A stretch of DNA of 64,000 bases from Knoellia koreensis (GTDB taxonomy: Bacteria; Actinomycetota; Actinomycetes; Actinomycetales; Dermatophilaceae): the NCBI RefSeq assembly GCF_013041615.1, contig NZ_JABEPQ010000007.1, forward strand, positions 1 through 64,000, written 5' to 3'. The notes beneath the pieces are model-generated. The model was not told the DNA's origin. It made no database searches and saw only the letters and a program-made list of their open reading frames with translations. This document shows, piece after piece, positions 52,949-61,342 of this stretch. The position numbers and the translations under genes are program-made. Each line of letters begins with the position of its first letter. Within the stretch, counting starts at the first letter, position 1.

Positions 52949-54040
52949 ATGGCCCGACCGCATGCAGCCGCGATCGTGGAGGACGCCTGGCACCGCCGGG
53001 TGGACGCCGTCCTGCGTGGACGGGGGTGGCAACCCCGGCTCGTCGCGCACACGGGGTACGGCTCGCCCCAGTTCGCCCGGGTGCTGGGACGGGTCCTGTT
53101 GTCCCGGCGAGGTGAGCGGGGCGCGCGCGCCGACGCGGGGGCGCCGACGCGTCAGCTGCGTTCGGCCGAGGACGAGCGCCGTGGATGGCGCGCGTTCATC
53201 ACCGCGCCGGCCATGAACGTGCCCGTCACCGTCACCCTGGGCCGGGCCCAGGTGCACACCCGCTCGGACCGCAGCGGCTACATCGACATCAAGGTCAAGG
53301 ACCACGGGCTGCCTCCCGGCTGGGCCGAGGCGACGATCAGCTCGATGGGGGCGACACCGGTGCAGGCTGCGGTGTTCCTCGTCGGGGACGACGAGACCTT
53401 CGGCATCGTCAGCGACATCGACGACACGGTCATCTCGACCTCGCTGCCCCGGCCGATGATCGCCGCGTGGAACACCTTCGTGAAGAGCGAGAACGCCCGC
53501 CACGTCGTGCCAGGCATGGCGACGATGTACCGCGAGCTGCTCACCGCGCACCCCGGTGCGCCGATGGTCTACGTGTCGACGGGGGCCTGGAACACCGCAC
53601 CGACGCTGACCCGGTTCCTGCGCCGCCACGGCTACCCGGCGGGTCCGTTGCTCCTGACCGACTGGGGCCCGACCAACACCGGGTGGTTCCGCAGCGGCCA
53701 GGACCACAAGCGGGCCTGCCTGCACCGCCTGGCCAACGAGTTCCCCCACATCCGCTGGGTGCTCGTGGGCGACGACGGCCAGCACGACCCCAAGATCTAC
53801 GGCGACTTCGCCCTCCAGCGCCCCGACGCGGTCGAGGCGATCGCCATCCGCGAGCTCACCCCCTCCGAGCAGGTGCTGTCGCACGGCATACCCGTGTCGT
53901 TGGAAGAGTTCACCCCCGCGCGCGACCGGCGGGAGAAGGACGTGCCCGTATGCCGTGCGGGCGACGGGTACGGACTGGTGCGTCTGCTGCGAGTCGCCTT
54001 GCGGCACAAGGGAACCAAGCAGGTGCCGTCGCCCGAGTGA
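52949..54040 (+). CDS. App1-family phosphatidate phosphatase (DUF2183)
   Basis: 363 residues. The conserved catalytic block SDIDDTVISTS is the DxDxT phosphatase motif of the App1 domain, and later blocks VYVSTGAWN, LLTDWGPTNTGWFRSGQDHK and GDDGQHDPKIYGDF match the same family. The yeast founder dephosphorylates phosphatidic acid. The N-terminal 120 residues are less conserved and may bind membrane. No signal peptide. It shares its strand and spacing with the gene at 52232 and converges on the MFS gene. Confidence 0.9.
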   Translation: MARPHAAAIVEDAWHRRVDAVLRGRGWQPRLVAHTGYGSPQFARVLGRVLLSRRGERGARADAGAPTRQLRSAEDERRGWRAFITAPAMNVPVTVTLGRAQVHTRSDRSGYIDIKVKDHGLPPGWAEATISSMGATPVQAAVFLVGDDETFGIVSDIDDTVISTSLPRPMIAAWNTFVKSENARHVVPGMATMYRELLTAHPGAPMVYVSTGAWNTAPTLTRFLRRHGYPAGPLLLTDWGPTNTGWFRSGQDHKRACLHRLANEFPHIRWVLVGDDGQHDPKIYGDFALQRPDAVEAIAIRELTPSEQVLSHGIPVSLEEFTPARDRREKDVPVCRAGDGYGLVRLLRVALRHKGTKQVPSPE

Positions 54041-54047
54041 CCTCGAG

Positions 54048-55541
54048 TCAGCGGGCCGGTGGCTGGGGGTGTGCCTGGGCCTGCGGAGCGGGCGCGCACT
54101 CCGGTTGGCGGGGCCGCAGGCCGAGCGCGGTGAGCGCTGCGCCGCCGACGAGCAGGGCAGCGCACACGAGCATCGCGAGCCGGTAGGCCGGCGCCATCGA
54201 GTCGGGCTGGGCGTAGTCGGAGCCGCTGAGGCCGACGAGCGGGGGTAGTGCCGCGACGGCGAGCAGGCCGGCGGTGCGGGACACGGCATTGTTGACGCCG
54301 CTGGCGATGCCGGCGAGCTCGTCCGGGGCGGCGGCGAGGACGGTGCCGGTGAGCGGTGCGACGAGCATCGAGAGTCCCAGGCCCATGAGGAGGGTGCCGG
54401 GCAGGATGTTGACGACGAACGACGGGTCCCGTGGCGCGAGCGCGAGCAGGGTGAATCCCGCTGCGGCGACAAGGGTTCCGCCCACCATGTAGCGGCTCGG
54501 GCCGTGCTTTGTGGCGAGCGTGCCGAACCGGCTGGCGAGGGCGAGCATCATCGCGGAGACCGGCAGGGTCGCTGCCCCCGCCGCCAGCGCCGACCACCCG
54601 GCCACCGTCTGGAGGAAGAGCACGAGGAACAGCATCGACGCGGACAGCCCGGCATAGACGAGGAGGGTCACGAGGTTGATCGTGGTGAAGACGCGGTCGC
54701 GGAAGAGGCTGGGCGGCACCATGGCGTGGGGCGAGCGGCGTTCGACCAGCACGAAGCCGACCGCGGCGAGGACGGCCGCCACCCCGGCGCCGAGCGCGAC
54801 GGGTCCCGGGTTGTCCGGCGCCACGGTCAGGGCGTAGGTGAGTCCAGCCAGTGCGACGACCGCGAGGATGACGCCCGCGACGTCGAATCCCTTCACTGCG
54901 GCGGGATTTCGTGACTCCGGGACGACGGTCAGGGTGAGTGCGACGACGGCGATGCACAAGGGCACGTTGATCCAGAACGCCCAGGTCCAGTCGATCGCGA
55001 CGAGCCACCCACCGACGAGTGGGCCGCTGGCCGTGGCCACCCCGAGCAGCCCGGTCCACGCACCGATGGCGGCCATCCGGTCCTTCGGGCGGAGGGACGC
55101 CTGCAGGATGGCGAGGCTGCCGGGCACGAGCAGGGCCGCGAAGACGCCCTGCACGATGCGCGCCCCGACGAGCGCGCCGATGGTGGGGGAGAGGGCGCAC
55201 GCGATCGACGACAGCCCGAAACCACCGACCCCGATGGCGTAGATCCGCGCCCGGCCGTACCTGTCGCCGAGCGAACCGCCGAGGAGGATCAGCGCCGACA
55301 GGGTGAGGGCGTAGCCGTTGACCACCCACTGGAGACCGGCGAGGTCGGCGTCGAGGTCCTTCCCGATCGTGGGCAGCGCGACGTTGACGACCGTGCCGTC
55401 GAGCAGGGCGATGCTCGAGCCGAGGATGGTCGTCGCGAGGACCAGGCGGCCCCGGTGGCTGCCCATCGTCAGCAGCTCGTCGGCGTGGCCCTGTGCCTGT
55501 CCCGTGGTCTCACCCGGCGTCGTCACCAGCCCATCATGCAA
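54048..55541 (-). CDS. MFS exporter of the DHA2 (EmrB/QacA) family, 14 membrane helices
   Basis: 497 residues with about 14 hydrophobic helices. Signature parts: LDGTVVNVALPTIGKDL at helix 1, LGGSLGDRYGRARIY at the loop between helices 2 and 3, and GARIVQGVFAALLVPGSLAIL further on. It probably exports drugs or metabolites using the proton gradient. The start at ATG 55541 or the GTG six codons later cannot be decided. It is divergent from the Fpg/Nei gene. No regulator is adjacent, so its substrate is not suggested by context. Confidence 0.92.
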   Translation of the reverse strand: MHDGLVTTPGETTGQAQGHADELLTMGSHRGRLVLATTILGSSIALLDGTVVNVALPTIGKDLDADLAGLQWVVNGYALTLSALILLGGSLGDRYGRARIYAIGVGGFGLSSIACALSPTIGALVGARIVQGVFAALLVPGSLAILQASLRPKDRMAAIGAWTGLLGVATASGPLVGGWLVAIDWTWAFWINVPLCIAVVALTLTVVPESRNPAAVKGFDVAGVILAVVALAGLTYALTVAPDNPGPVALGAGVAAVLAAVGFVLVERRSPHAMVPPSLFRDRVFTTINLVTLLVYAGLSASMLFLVLFLQTVAGWSALAAGAATLPVSAMMLALASRFGTLATKHGPSRYMVGGTLVAAAGFTLLALAPRDPSFVVNILPGTLLMGLGLSMLVAPLTGTVLAAAPDELAGIASGVNNAVSRTAGLLAVAALPPLVGLSGSDYAQPDSMAPAYRLAMLVCAALLVGGAALTALGLRPRQPECAPAPQAQAHPQPPAR

Positions 55542-55629
55542 CCTGGGCGCATCCCGGGTGGGTCAGGTTGCACGGTGGCCGCACCCTGACCCCCTATAGG
55601 GCGCCCGGGTTGCGTGACAGGATGGGCGC

Positions 55630-56490
55630 GTGCCGGAGCTGCCCGAGGTCCAGGCGCTCGTCGACTTCCTCGGCGAGCGGGTCGTCGGGCTGGCCGTGAC
55701 CAGGGTCGAGCTCGGGTCGTTCTCGGTGCTCAAGACCTTCGACCCGCCACCGCAGGCGCTCGAGGGCGTGCCGGTCGACTCGGTGTCGCGGCACGGCAAG
55801 TTCGTCGACCTCGACTGCGACGGCGTCCACCTCGTCTTCCACCTGGCCCGCGCCGGCTGGTTGCGCTGGTCGGACGCAATGCCGAACACCGTCCTGCGCC
55901 CGGGCAAGTCACCGATCGCGTTGCGGGTGCGCTTCTCCGACGGGTCAGGCTTCGACCTCACCGAGGCGGGCACGAAGAAGCGGCTCGCGGCATACCTCGT
56001 CCGTGACCCGAAGGACGTGCCCGGCATCGCGACGCTCGGTCCCGACCCGCTCGCCGAGGAGTTCACCCGCGACGCGTTTGCTGCGCTGCTCAAGGGAAGG
56101 CGCTCGCAGATCAAGGGGCTGCTGCGCGACCAGGGCTTCATCGCCGGCATCGGCAACGCCTACTCCGACGAGATCCTGCACGCCGCGAAGATGTCGCCGT
56201 TCGCGATGGCCTCCAGCCTCGACGACGAGGCGGTCGACCGGTTGTATGCCGCGTTGCGCGAGACGCTGACGGGCGCCGTCGCTGCCGCGTCGGGCAAGCC
56301 CGCGGCCGAGCTCAAGGACGCCAAGCGGGCCGGGATGCGGGTGCACGGGCGGACGGGTGAGAAGTGCCCGGTCTGTGGTGACGTGGTGCGTGAGGTGTCG
56401 TTCGCCGACTCCTCGCTCCAGTACTGCGCGACCTGCCAGACCGGCGGCAAGCCCTTGGCCGACCGCCGCATGTCGCGGCTGCTCAAGTAG
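55630..56490 (+). CDS. Formamidopyrimidine/endonuclease VIII-type DNA glycosylase
   Basis: 286 residues. It starts PELPEVQ, which after removal of the initiator gives the catalytic N-terminal Pro and Glu of Fpg/Nei enzymes. The helix-two-turn-helix (LLRDQGFIAGIGNAYSDEILHAAKMSP) and the zinc finger CPVCGD...CATCQT with the DNA-binding Arg region are complete. It removes oxidised bases and cuts the strand. The KSPIALRV and MRVHGRTGEKCPVCGD details differ from classical MutM, so a Nei-like or Fpg-like class is undecided. GTG start. Confidence 0.93.
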   Translation: MPELPEVQALVDFLGERVVGLAVTRVELGSFSVLKTFDPPPQALEGVPVDSVSRHGKFVDLDCDGVHLVFHLARAGWLRWSDAMPNTVLRPGKSPIALRVRFSDGSGFDLTEAGTKKRLAAYLVRDPKDVPGIATLGPDPLAEEFTRDAFAALLKGRRSQIKGLLRDQGFIAGIGNAYSDEILHAAKMSPFAMASSLDDEAVDRLYAALRETLTGAVAAASGKPAAELKDAKRAGMRVHGRTGEKCPVCGDVVREVSFADSSLQYCATCQTGGKPLADRRMSRLLK

Positions 56491-56522
56491 CCCCGAGGCA
56501 CCCCCAGCACCCCAGGACACCG

Positions 56523-56594
56523 CCCGTCGGTAAGTCACCCAAATGGAAGATCGTTGACGTCAACCATCGTCCAATTGGGTGACTTACCGACGGG
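56523..56594. terminator. 72-bp imperfect palindrome between convergent genes
   Basis: Outer arms of 20 bp match perfectly (56523-56542 and 56575-56594), and the centre GTTGACGTCAAC is itself a palindrome at the same axis. It sits between convergent genes (stops at 56490 and 56596) and may stop transcription both ways. Confidence 0.75.
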
Positions 56595-56595
56595 G

Positions 56596-57600
56596 TCAGG
56601 CGGTCGGGGCCAGCAGCATCGCCGAGTCGAGGAACGTCTCGGCCGTCTCGTCGTCGCGGAACCAGCGCAGGTACAGACCGGTGGTCACCCGCTCGACGAA
56701 CGCCCACTGCCGCACCCGCTGCACGTCCGTGCCGGTTGCCGTGGCCGCCTGCTCGCACAGCCCGTCGTGCCAGTCACGGGCACTGGATGCGTCACGGGTG
56801 AGCAGCTCACGGCTGAAGTCGCGCAGGGTGACCCCCACGTCGTACTCCGCCTCGCACCCGAAGCCGTCCGGGTCGACGAACTTGAATCGCGGGATTCCGT
56901 TGGACTGCAACGCATTTCCCTGGTGCGGGTCGCCATGGCACCAGACGACGGGTATGCCGCCCCGGCTGGCGGACAGGTGCCGCGCCAGCTCGTCGGCCCG
57001 GTCGAGCGCAGGCCCCCATCGCTCGGCGTCGTCCGGTCTGCGGAACCGCCGCACGATGCCGGAGAGCTGGTCAGCCTTGTCGAGCAGTGCGCCGCCCGCG
57101 CCCGTTGCCACCGACTGTGCAGGGGACGAGAGCGGCACCTCCCAGGCCAGCCGCAGCGCCGCTGCCAGGTGGTCGAGCTGCGCCCCCGGCGGCAGGCGCC
57201 TCGAGGCCAGGCTCGGCCCGAGCCGTTCCATCAGCACGGCGCCGCGCTCCACGTCCGCAGCCAGCACCTCGGCATACCCACGACCAGCGGCGGCGGTGAG
57301 GGTGGCTACCTGGGCTGCCAGCGCCGCTCCCGGCCGGTCGATCTTGAGGACCGCCGGCTCGCCGGCCGCCTCGACCGCGATGACCGGGGCGCCGATGCCC
57401 TCGGTGTAGACGTCGCCGAGCACCAGCGACCACTGCGTCGCCACGTCGTGCAGCAGCCCGGTCAGCCCGTCGAGGACGCCCGACAGCGCCGGGTGGTCGC
57501 CCACCCGATCCCGGGTCGCGGCGACCACGCGCTCGATCGCGGCGTCCCGGCTCCTCACGCCGGTCCACTTTGCCCCCATCGCCGCGGGCACGCACCGCAT
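56596..57600 (-). CDS. APH(6)/hydroxyurea-type phosphotransferase
   Basis: 334 residues of the aminoglycoside/hydroxyurea kinase group (StrB, APH(6)). Catalytic loop VVWCHGDPHQGNAL and metal loop FKFVDPDGFGCEAEYDVG are complete; the N-terminal nucleotide site includes AVLKIDRPG. Enzymes of this group inactivate streptomycin by phosphorylation. Whether this chromosomal copy confers resistance is not known; many are housekeeping sugar or amine kinases. The start is uncertain: ATG 57600 or the ATG 7 codons later (57579). Confidence 0.85.
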   Translation of the reverse strand: MRCVPAAMGAKWTGVRSRDAAIERVVAATRDRVGDHPALSGVLDGLTGLLHDVATQWSLVLGDVYTEGIGAPVIAVEAAGEPAVLKIDRPGAALAAQVATLTAAAGRGYAEVLAADVERGAVLMERLGPSLASRRLPPGAQLDHLAAALRLAWEVPLSSPAQSVATGAGGALLDKADQLSGIVRRFRRPDDAERWGPALDRADELARHLSASRGGIPVVWCHGDPHQGNALQSNGIPRFKFVDPDGFGCEAEYDVGVTLRDFSRELLTRDASSARDWHDGLCEQAATATGTDVQRVRQWAFVERVTTGLYLRWFRDDETAETFLDSAMLLAPTA

Positions 57601-57638
57601 TTCCCGGTGCGATGACCCCGGGTGGCACGATGGGACGC

Positions 57639-57965
57639 ATGAGCATTCCGCAGCTACCGGTCGACCAGGTCGCCGATGACGCCGTCATCCTCGACGTCCG
57701 TGAGCAGGACGAGTGGGACGCCGGGCACGCACCCGGCGCGGTGCACATCCCGCTCGGCGACCTGCCCGCCCGGCTCGCCGAGCTGCCCGACCCGGACGCC
57801 GGCACCCTCGCCGTCACCTGTCGCGGCGGCGGTCGCTCGTCCCGCGCGGTGGCCTGGCTGACCCAGCAGGGTTATGACGTCGCCAACCTCGACGGCGGCA
57901 TGAAGGCGTGGCAGGCCGCGGGCAAGCCGCTCGTGGCCGACCAGGGCGAGCCGGACGTCAAGTAG
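57639..57965 (+). CDS. Rhodanese-like sulfurtransferase domain protein
   Basis: 108 residues, a single rhodanese domain. The active loop TCRGGGRSSR carries the catalytic Cys, and the opening ILDVREQDEWDAGHAPGAVHIPLGDL is the family hallmark. It moves sulfane sulfur in the cytoplasm. It is divergent from the kinase gene with 38 bp between starts, and followed by a DUF3806 gene 6 bp downstream. Confidence 0.93.
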   Translation: MSIPQLPVDQVADDAVILDVREQDEWDAGHAPGAVHIPLGDLPARLAELPDPDAGTLAVTCRGGGRSSRAVAWLTQQGYDVANLDGGMKAWQAAGKPLVADQGEPDVK

Positions 57966-57971
57966 GTCGTC

Positions 57972-58517
57972 ATGGCCTGGTTCGGGCGCAAGGGACGCGA
58001 CGCCGACCCACCGTCGGAGGACGAGTCCGGCTCGTGGGGTGAGGACGCCGGTGCCGCGTCCGCCGCCGCCGGGTCGAAGCTGGTCGCGGGCGAGGACCTC
58101 CTCGAGCCCGTGGTCGAACCCCTCGGATCCGACGAGCGGCGCCGTATCAGCGACGGGCTGGAGGCGCTCGCCGCCGAAGGCGTCGACGTCGACGACCTCG
58201 CCTCGATCGGCGCAGGGCTCGACGCGGCATACCGGGCGTGGAGGGCGGCCGAGCAGTCGAGTTCGGCGGCCGACGACCACGCGGCCATCGTCGAGCGCTA
58301 CGCGATCGGCATCGGGGAGTACCTCGACCGGCACACCGATCTCGACTGGCAGGTCGTGACCGACGTGTTCGGCACCGACCTCGCGCTGACCGAGGGTTTC
58401 CGGGGCGCGTTCGTCGTCGTGCCGCACAACCTCGTCGCGGGTCGGTGGATGCGCGGTGAGACCGGGTGGGTGCCGGCCGTCGTCGGCCACATGGTCAATC
58501 GCCGCAGCCGTCGCTGA
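57972..58517 (+). CDS. DUF3806-like protein
   Basis: 181 residues. The C-terminal two-thirds contain YLDRHTDLDWQVVTDVFGTDLALT and VVPHNLVAGRWMRGETGWVPAVV, which fit the DUF3806 fold (a strand-helix unit of unknown role). The N-terminus is polar and disordered (DADPPSEDESGSWGED). No signal peptide. It is probably translated with the rhodanese gene. A GTATGCCG copy lies at 58225. Confidence 0.7.
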   Translation: MAWFGRKGRDADPPSEDESGSWGEDAGAASAAAGSKLVAGEDLLEPVVEPLGSDERRRISDGLEALAAEGVDVDDLASIGAGLDAAYRAWRAAEQSSSAADDHAAIVERYAIGIGEYLDRHTDLDWQVVTDVFGTDLALTEGFRGAFVVVPHNLVAGRWMRGETGWVPAVVGHMVNRRSRR

Positions 58518-58547
58518 GCGGCGAGGCAAGGGCGAATACCCTTGGTA

Positions 58548-59768
58548 TCAAGCGAAATTCGTGTACCAGAGCATGGCGATCCCGGTCACGATGAGCCCGA
58601 CTGACAGGGGCATTCCCGCCCCGAGGCCCAGCGCGGTCGTCACGACGGCCCCGATCCCGAGCAGGCCGCCCACGGCCTGCAGCCACACGGTGAGCCGCCG
58701 CCGCGCCTGCAGCACGGTGTGCGAGTGACCGGCGGCGACCGACCACAGGCTCAGCCCGATCGCCACGAGGTACCAGTCACCCGAGTGTGTGACGACACCT
58801 GCGACAGCACAGGAGACAGCGGCGGCAAAGAAGGCCAGGAACGTGTACGTCGCCAGCCGCGTCGCGCGCGGCAGCAGGTTGCGCGTGTAGCGCCGCAGCA
58901 GCAGAGTCGCGTTCATCAGGGGCTCGATGGTCCACGACACCACCAAGATCCCGTACACGAGCACGAGCAGCACTCGCGCCCAGAGGTGGTCGTCGAACGG
59001 CCGCAGGACCTTGGTGGCGATGAACGGCGCGAACCACACCAGCCAGCGGTGGCCGCCGGACAGTCCGGAGTACCAGTCGCCGTAGCGCAGCATCAGCCCG
59101 TAGAGCGGGTTGCGCGACTTGATGGCGACCGCCATGCCTTCGCGATACTCCGCATCGGTCGGGTCGAGCCGCATCGCCTGCTGGTGGGCGCCGACCGCGT
59201 CGCGGCCCCCACCCTTGCGCAGCGACAGCAGGCCGCGGAGGCGGTGGGCCTCGGCGTTGTCGGGGTCGAGGGCAAGGGCTTCACCCACGAACCGGGCCGC
59301 GTCGTCGAATTGACGTGAGTTGAATGCCGCGGCGCCCTGGAGGGCAGCCACCTCCGAGTCCTCGGGGTCGAGTGACCGGGCACGCTCCAGGCTGGAGGCC
59401 GCTTCCTGTGGCCGGTCCATGGCAATCAGGATCGCGCCCTCCTGGCGGTGCAGGAAGGCGAGCTGTGGCGCGAGCTCGAGACCGCGGCGCACCGCGCCCA
59501 TCGCAGCCGCGTACTCCTTGAGGCCGCCGTGGGCGGAGGCGAGCATCGACAGGGCGCCCACATGGTCGGGTTCGGTGCGTAGGGCCTCGCGGGCAGCGTC
59601 GCGGGCGTCGGAGAACCGGCCCTGGCCGTGCAGCGCGTGGGCCAGCCCGACGTGGTGGTCGGCCTCGTCGGGCGCCTCGGCCAAGGCCTCACGAAAGAAG
59701 CCCTCTGCCTCCTTTGCCCGACCGAGCTGGAGCATCGCGTGGCCACGCCTTGCGTTCGTGTCGCCCAC
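58548..59768 (-). CDS. TPR protein with C-terminal membrane helices
   Basis: 406 residues. About six tetratricopeptide repeats (AMLQLGRAKEAEGFFREALA, HHVGLAHALHGQGRFSDARD and so on) fill residues 1-210. Then four or five membrane helices (LLVLVYGILVVSWTIEPLM, TRLATYTFLAFFAAAVSCAV) follow with basic loops. Such proteins usually gather partners at the membrane. It is divergent from a TPR-AAA+ ATPase with 150 bp between, and the two TPR domains may dock to each other. Confidence 0.8.
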   Translation of the reverse strand: MGDTNARRGHAMLQLGRAKEAEGFFREALAEAPDEADHHVGLAHALHGQGRFSDARDAAREALRTEPDHVGALSMLASAHGGLKEYAAAMGAVRRGLELAPQLAFLHRQEGAILIAMDRPQEAASSLERARSLDPEDSEVAALQGAAAFNSRQFDDAARFVGEALALDPDNAEAHRLRGLLSLRKGGGRDAVGAHQQAMRLDPTDAEYREGMAVAIKSRNPLYGLMLRYGDWYSGLSGGHRWLVWFAPFIATKVLRPFDDHLWARVLLVLVYGILVVSWTIEPLMNATLLLRRYTRNLLPRATRLATYTFLAFFAAAVSCAVAGVVTHSGDWYLVAIGLSLWSVAAGHSHTVLQARRRLTVWLQAVGGLLGIGAVVTTALGLGAGMPLSVGLIVTGIAMLWYTNFA

Positions 59769-59918
59769 GGTCGCCCCCTCCGGTGTCGGTGCGGCGCAGT
59801 CGCGCCGGTCGCGCGCACACGCTAACGGAGCGATGGCTCCCTCGTCCCGGCTTCAGGCCAAGGTCGGGTCCGGCGAATGCCGCCCCGGAGGCACACCTGC
59901 TCGGGTACCGTTCCCAGC

Positions 59919-61223
59919 GTGTCGATGGACCCGGTGATCGAGGCCCTGCGTGCGTCGTTGACCGCGGATCCGGACAACCACGACGTGCGGGCTCATCTCG
60001 CCCGGCTCCTGCTCGACTCCGGACGTCCCGACGAGGCGCTCGCGGAGGCGACGACGGTCCTGGCCGCCCGCCCGGCAGACGTGCCCGTGCTGCGGGTCGC
60101 GGCGGCAGCCGCGACGGCTACAGGGCACGGCGACCGCGCCGCGGCATACCGGCGCCTGGCCGACGCCCTCGGCGACGAGCCGCTGGCACCCGAGCCGGTG
60201 TCAGGGGAGTCCGACGCGGGCCACGCAACGGGTGACGACAGCCCACCGCGCGAAGACGGCCCGGCCTACGCGATGGCCGTGCCGGACACGGCAGCCGAGC
60301 TGCTGGCCGACTGGGCCGACGCCGACGCGCTCGCCGAGCCCGAGCTCGGCACCCTCGGGGTCGCCGGGGTGACCCTGGCCGACGTGGGCGGGCTCGCCGA
60401 TGTCAAGCGCCGGCTCGAGCTGTCGTTCCTCACGCCGATGCGCAACCCCGAGCTGCGGATGCAGTTCGGCAAGTCCCTGCGTGGCGGTCTGCTGCTCTGG
60501 GGCCCGCCGGGGTGCGGCAAGACGTTCATCGCCCGGGCACTGGCCGGCGAGCTCGGCGCGAGCTTCTACGAGGTCGGGCTGTCCGACGTGCTCGACATGT
60601 ACATCGGCAGCAGCGAGCGCAACCTGCGCAGCATCTTCGACGCGGCCCGCCGCAACCGTCCGTGCCTGCTGTTCTTCGACGAGATCGACGCCCTCGGCCA
60701 GAAGCGCGCCCAGCTGCGCGGCAACTCGGCCATGCGGGGCGTCGTCAACCAGATGCTCTCCGAGCTCGACGGTGCCTCCACCGACAACGACGGTCTCTTC
60801 GTCCTCGCCGCAAGCAACCACCCGTGGGACATCGACTCCGCGCTCCTGCGGCCGGGGCGCTTCGACCGTACGGTCCTCGTCCTGCCGCCGGACGCCGAGG
60901 CGCGGCTGTCGATCCTGCGCTACCACCTGCGCGGCCGACCCGCCGATCCGCTCGACCTCGACAAGCTCGCCAAGGCCACCGACGGGCTCTCCGGCGCCGA
61001 CCTCGCGCTCGTGTGCGAGCAGGCCACCGAGGCCGCGATGGAGGAGTCGATGCGGGCCGGCCAGGTGCGTCCCATCACACAGCAGCAGCTCGTTGACGCC
61101 GTGCGGTCGGTGCGTCCCTCGATCCACGAGTGGATGGAGACCGCGCGCAACTACGCCCTCTACAGCAACGAGACGGGCGCCTACGACGAGCTCGTCGCCT
61201 ACCTCAAGAAGCGACGCCGCTGA
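59919..61223 (+). CDS. AAA+ ATPase with N-terminal TPR-like domain (Cdc48/FtsH-type core)
   Basis: 434 residues from GTG 59919. The N-terminal 80 residues form a TPR-like unit (PDNHDVRAHLARLLLDSGRPDEALAEA). After a variable linker, the single AAA+ domain has Walker A GPPGCGKTF, Walker B LLFFDEIDALG, the second region of homology RPGRFDR, and pore-loop-like YIGSSERNLR. The core resembles the D1/D2 modules of Cdc48 and the FtsH ATPase. No protease domain is present, so it probably unfolds or moves proteins. The divergent membrane TPR gene next door suggests a joint function. Confidence 0.88.
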   Translation: MSMDPVIEALRASLTADPDNHDVRAHLARLLLDSGRPDEALAEATTVLAARPADVPVLRVAAAAATATGHGDRAAAYRRLADALGDEPLAPEPVSGESDAGHATGDDSPPREDGPAYAMAVPDTAAELLADWADADALAEPELGTLGVAGVTLADVGGLADVKRRLELSFLTPMRNPELRMQFGKSLRGGLLLWGPPGCGKTFIARALAGELGASFYEVGLSDVLDMYIGSSERNLRSIFDAARRNRPCLLFFDEIDALGQKRAQLRGNSAMRGVVNQMLSELDGASTDNDGLFVLAASNHPWDIDSALLRPGRFDRTVLVLPPDAEARLSILRYHLRGRPADPLDLDKLAKATDGLSGADLALVCEQATEAAMEESMRAGQVRPITQQQLVDAVRSVRPSIHEWMETARNYALYSNETGAYDELVAYLKKRRR

Positions 61224-61276
61224 CCGCAGGTCGCGGTCGCCCGAATCACCCTGTCCTGCAAGGTGATTGACGACCG

Positions 61277-61315
61277 AGGTATGCCGCGTGGTCGCGGCGA
61301 CCACGCGGCATACCT
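61277..61315. terminator. Terminator from an inverted GTATGCCG pair between convergent genes
   Basis: Perfect 19-bp arms (61277-61295 and 61297-61315) flank a single base. Each arm holds the extended octamer GTATGCCGCGTGG. It lies between the convergent AAA+ and M20 genes. Confidence 0.85.
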
Positions 61316-61342
61316 GACGCTCTTGCCCGGCGCGGGTAACGC

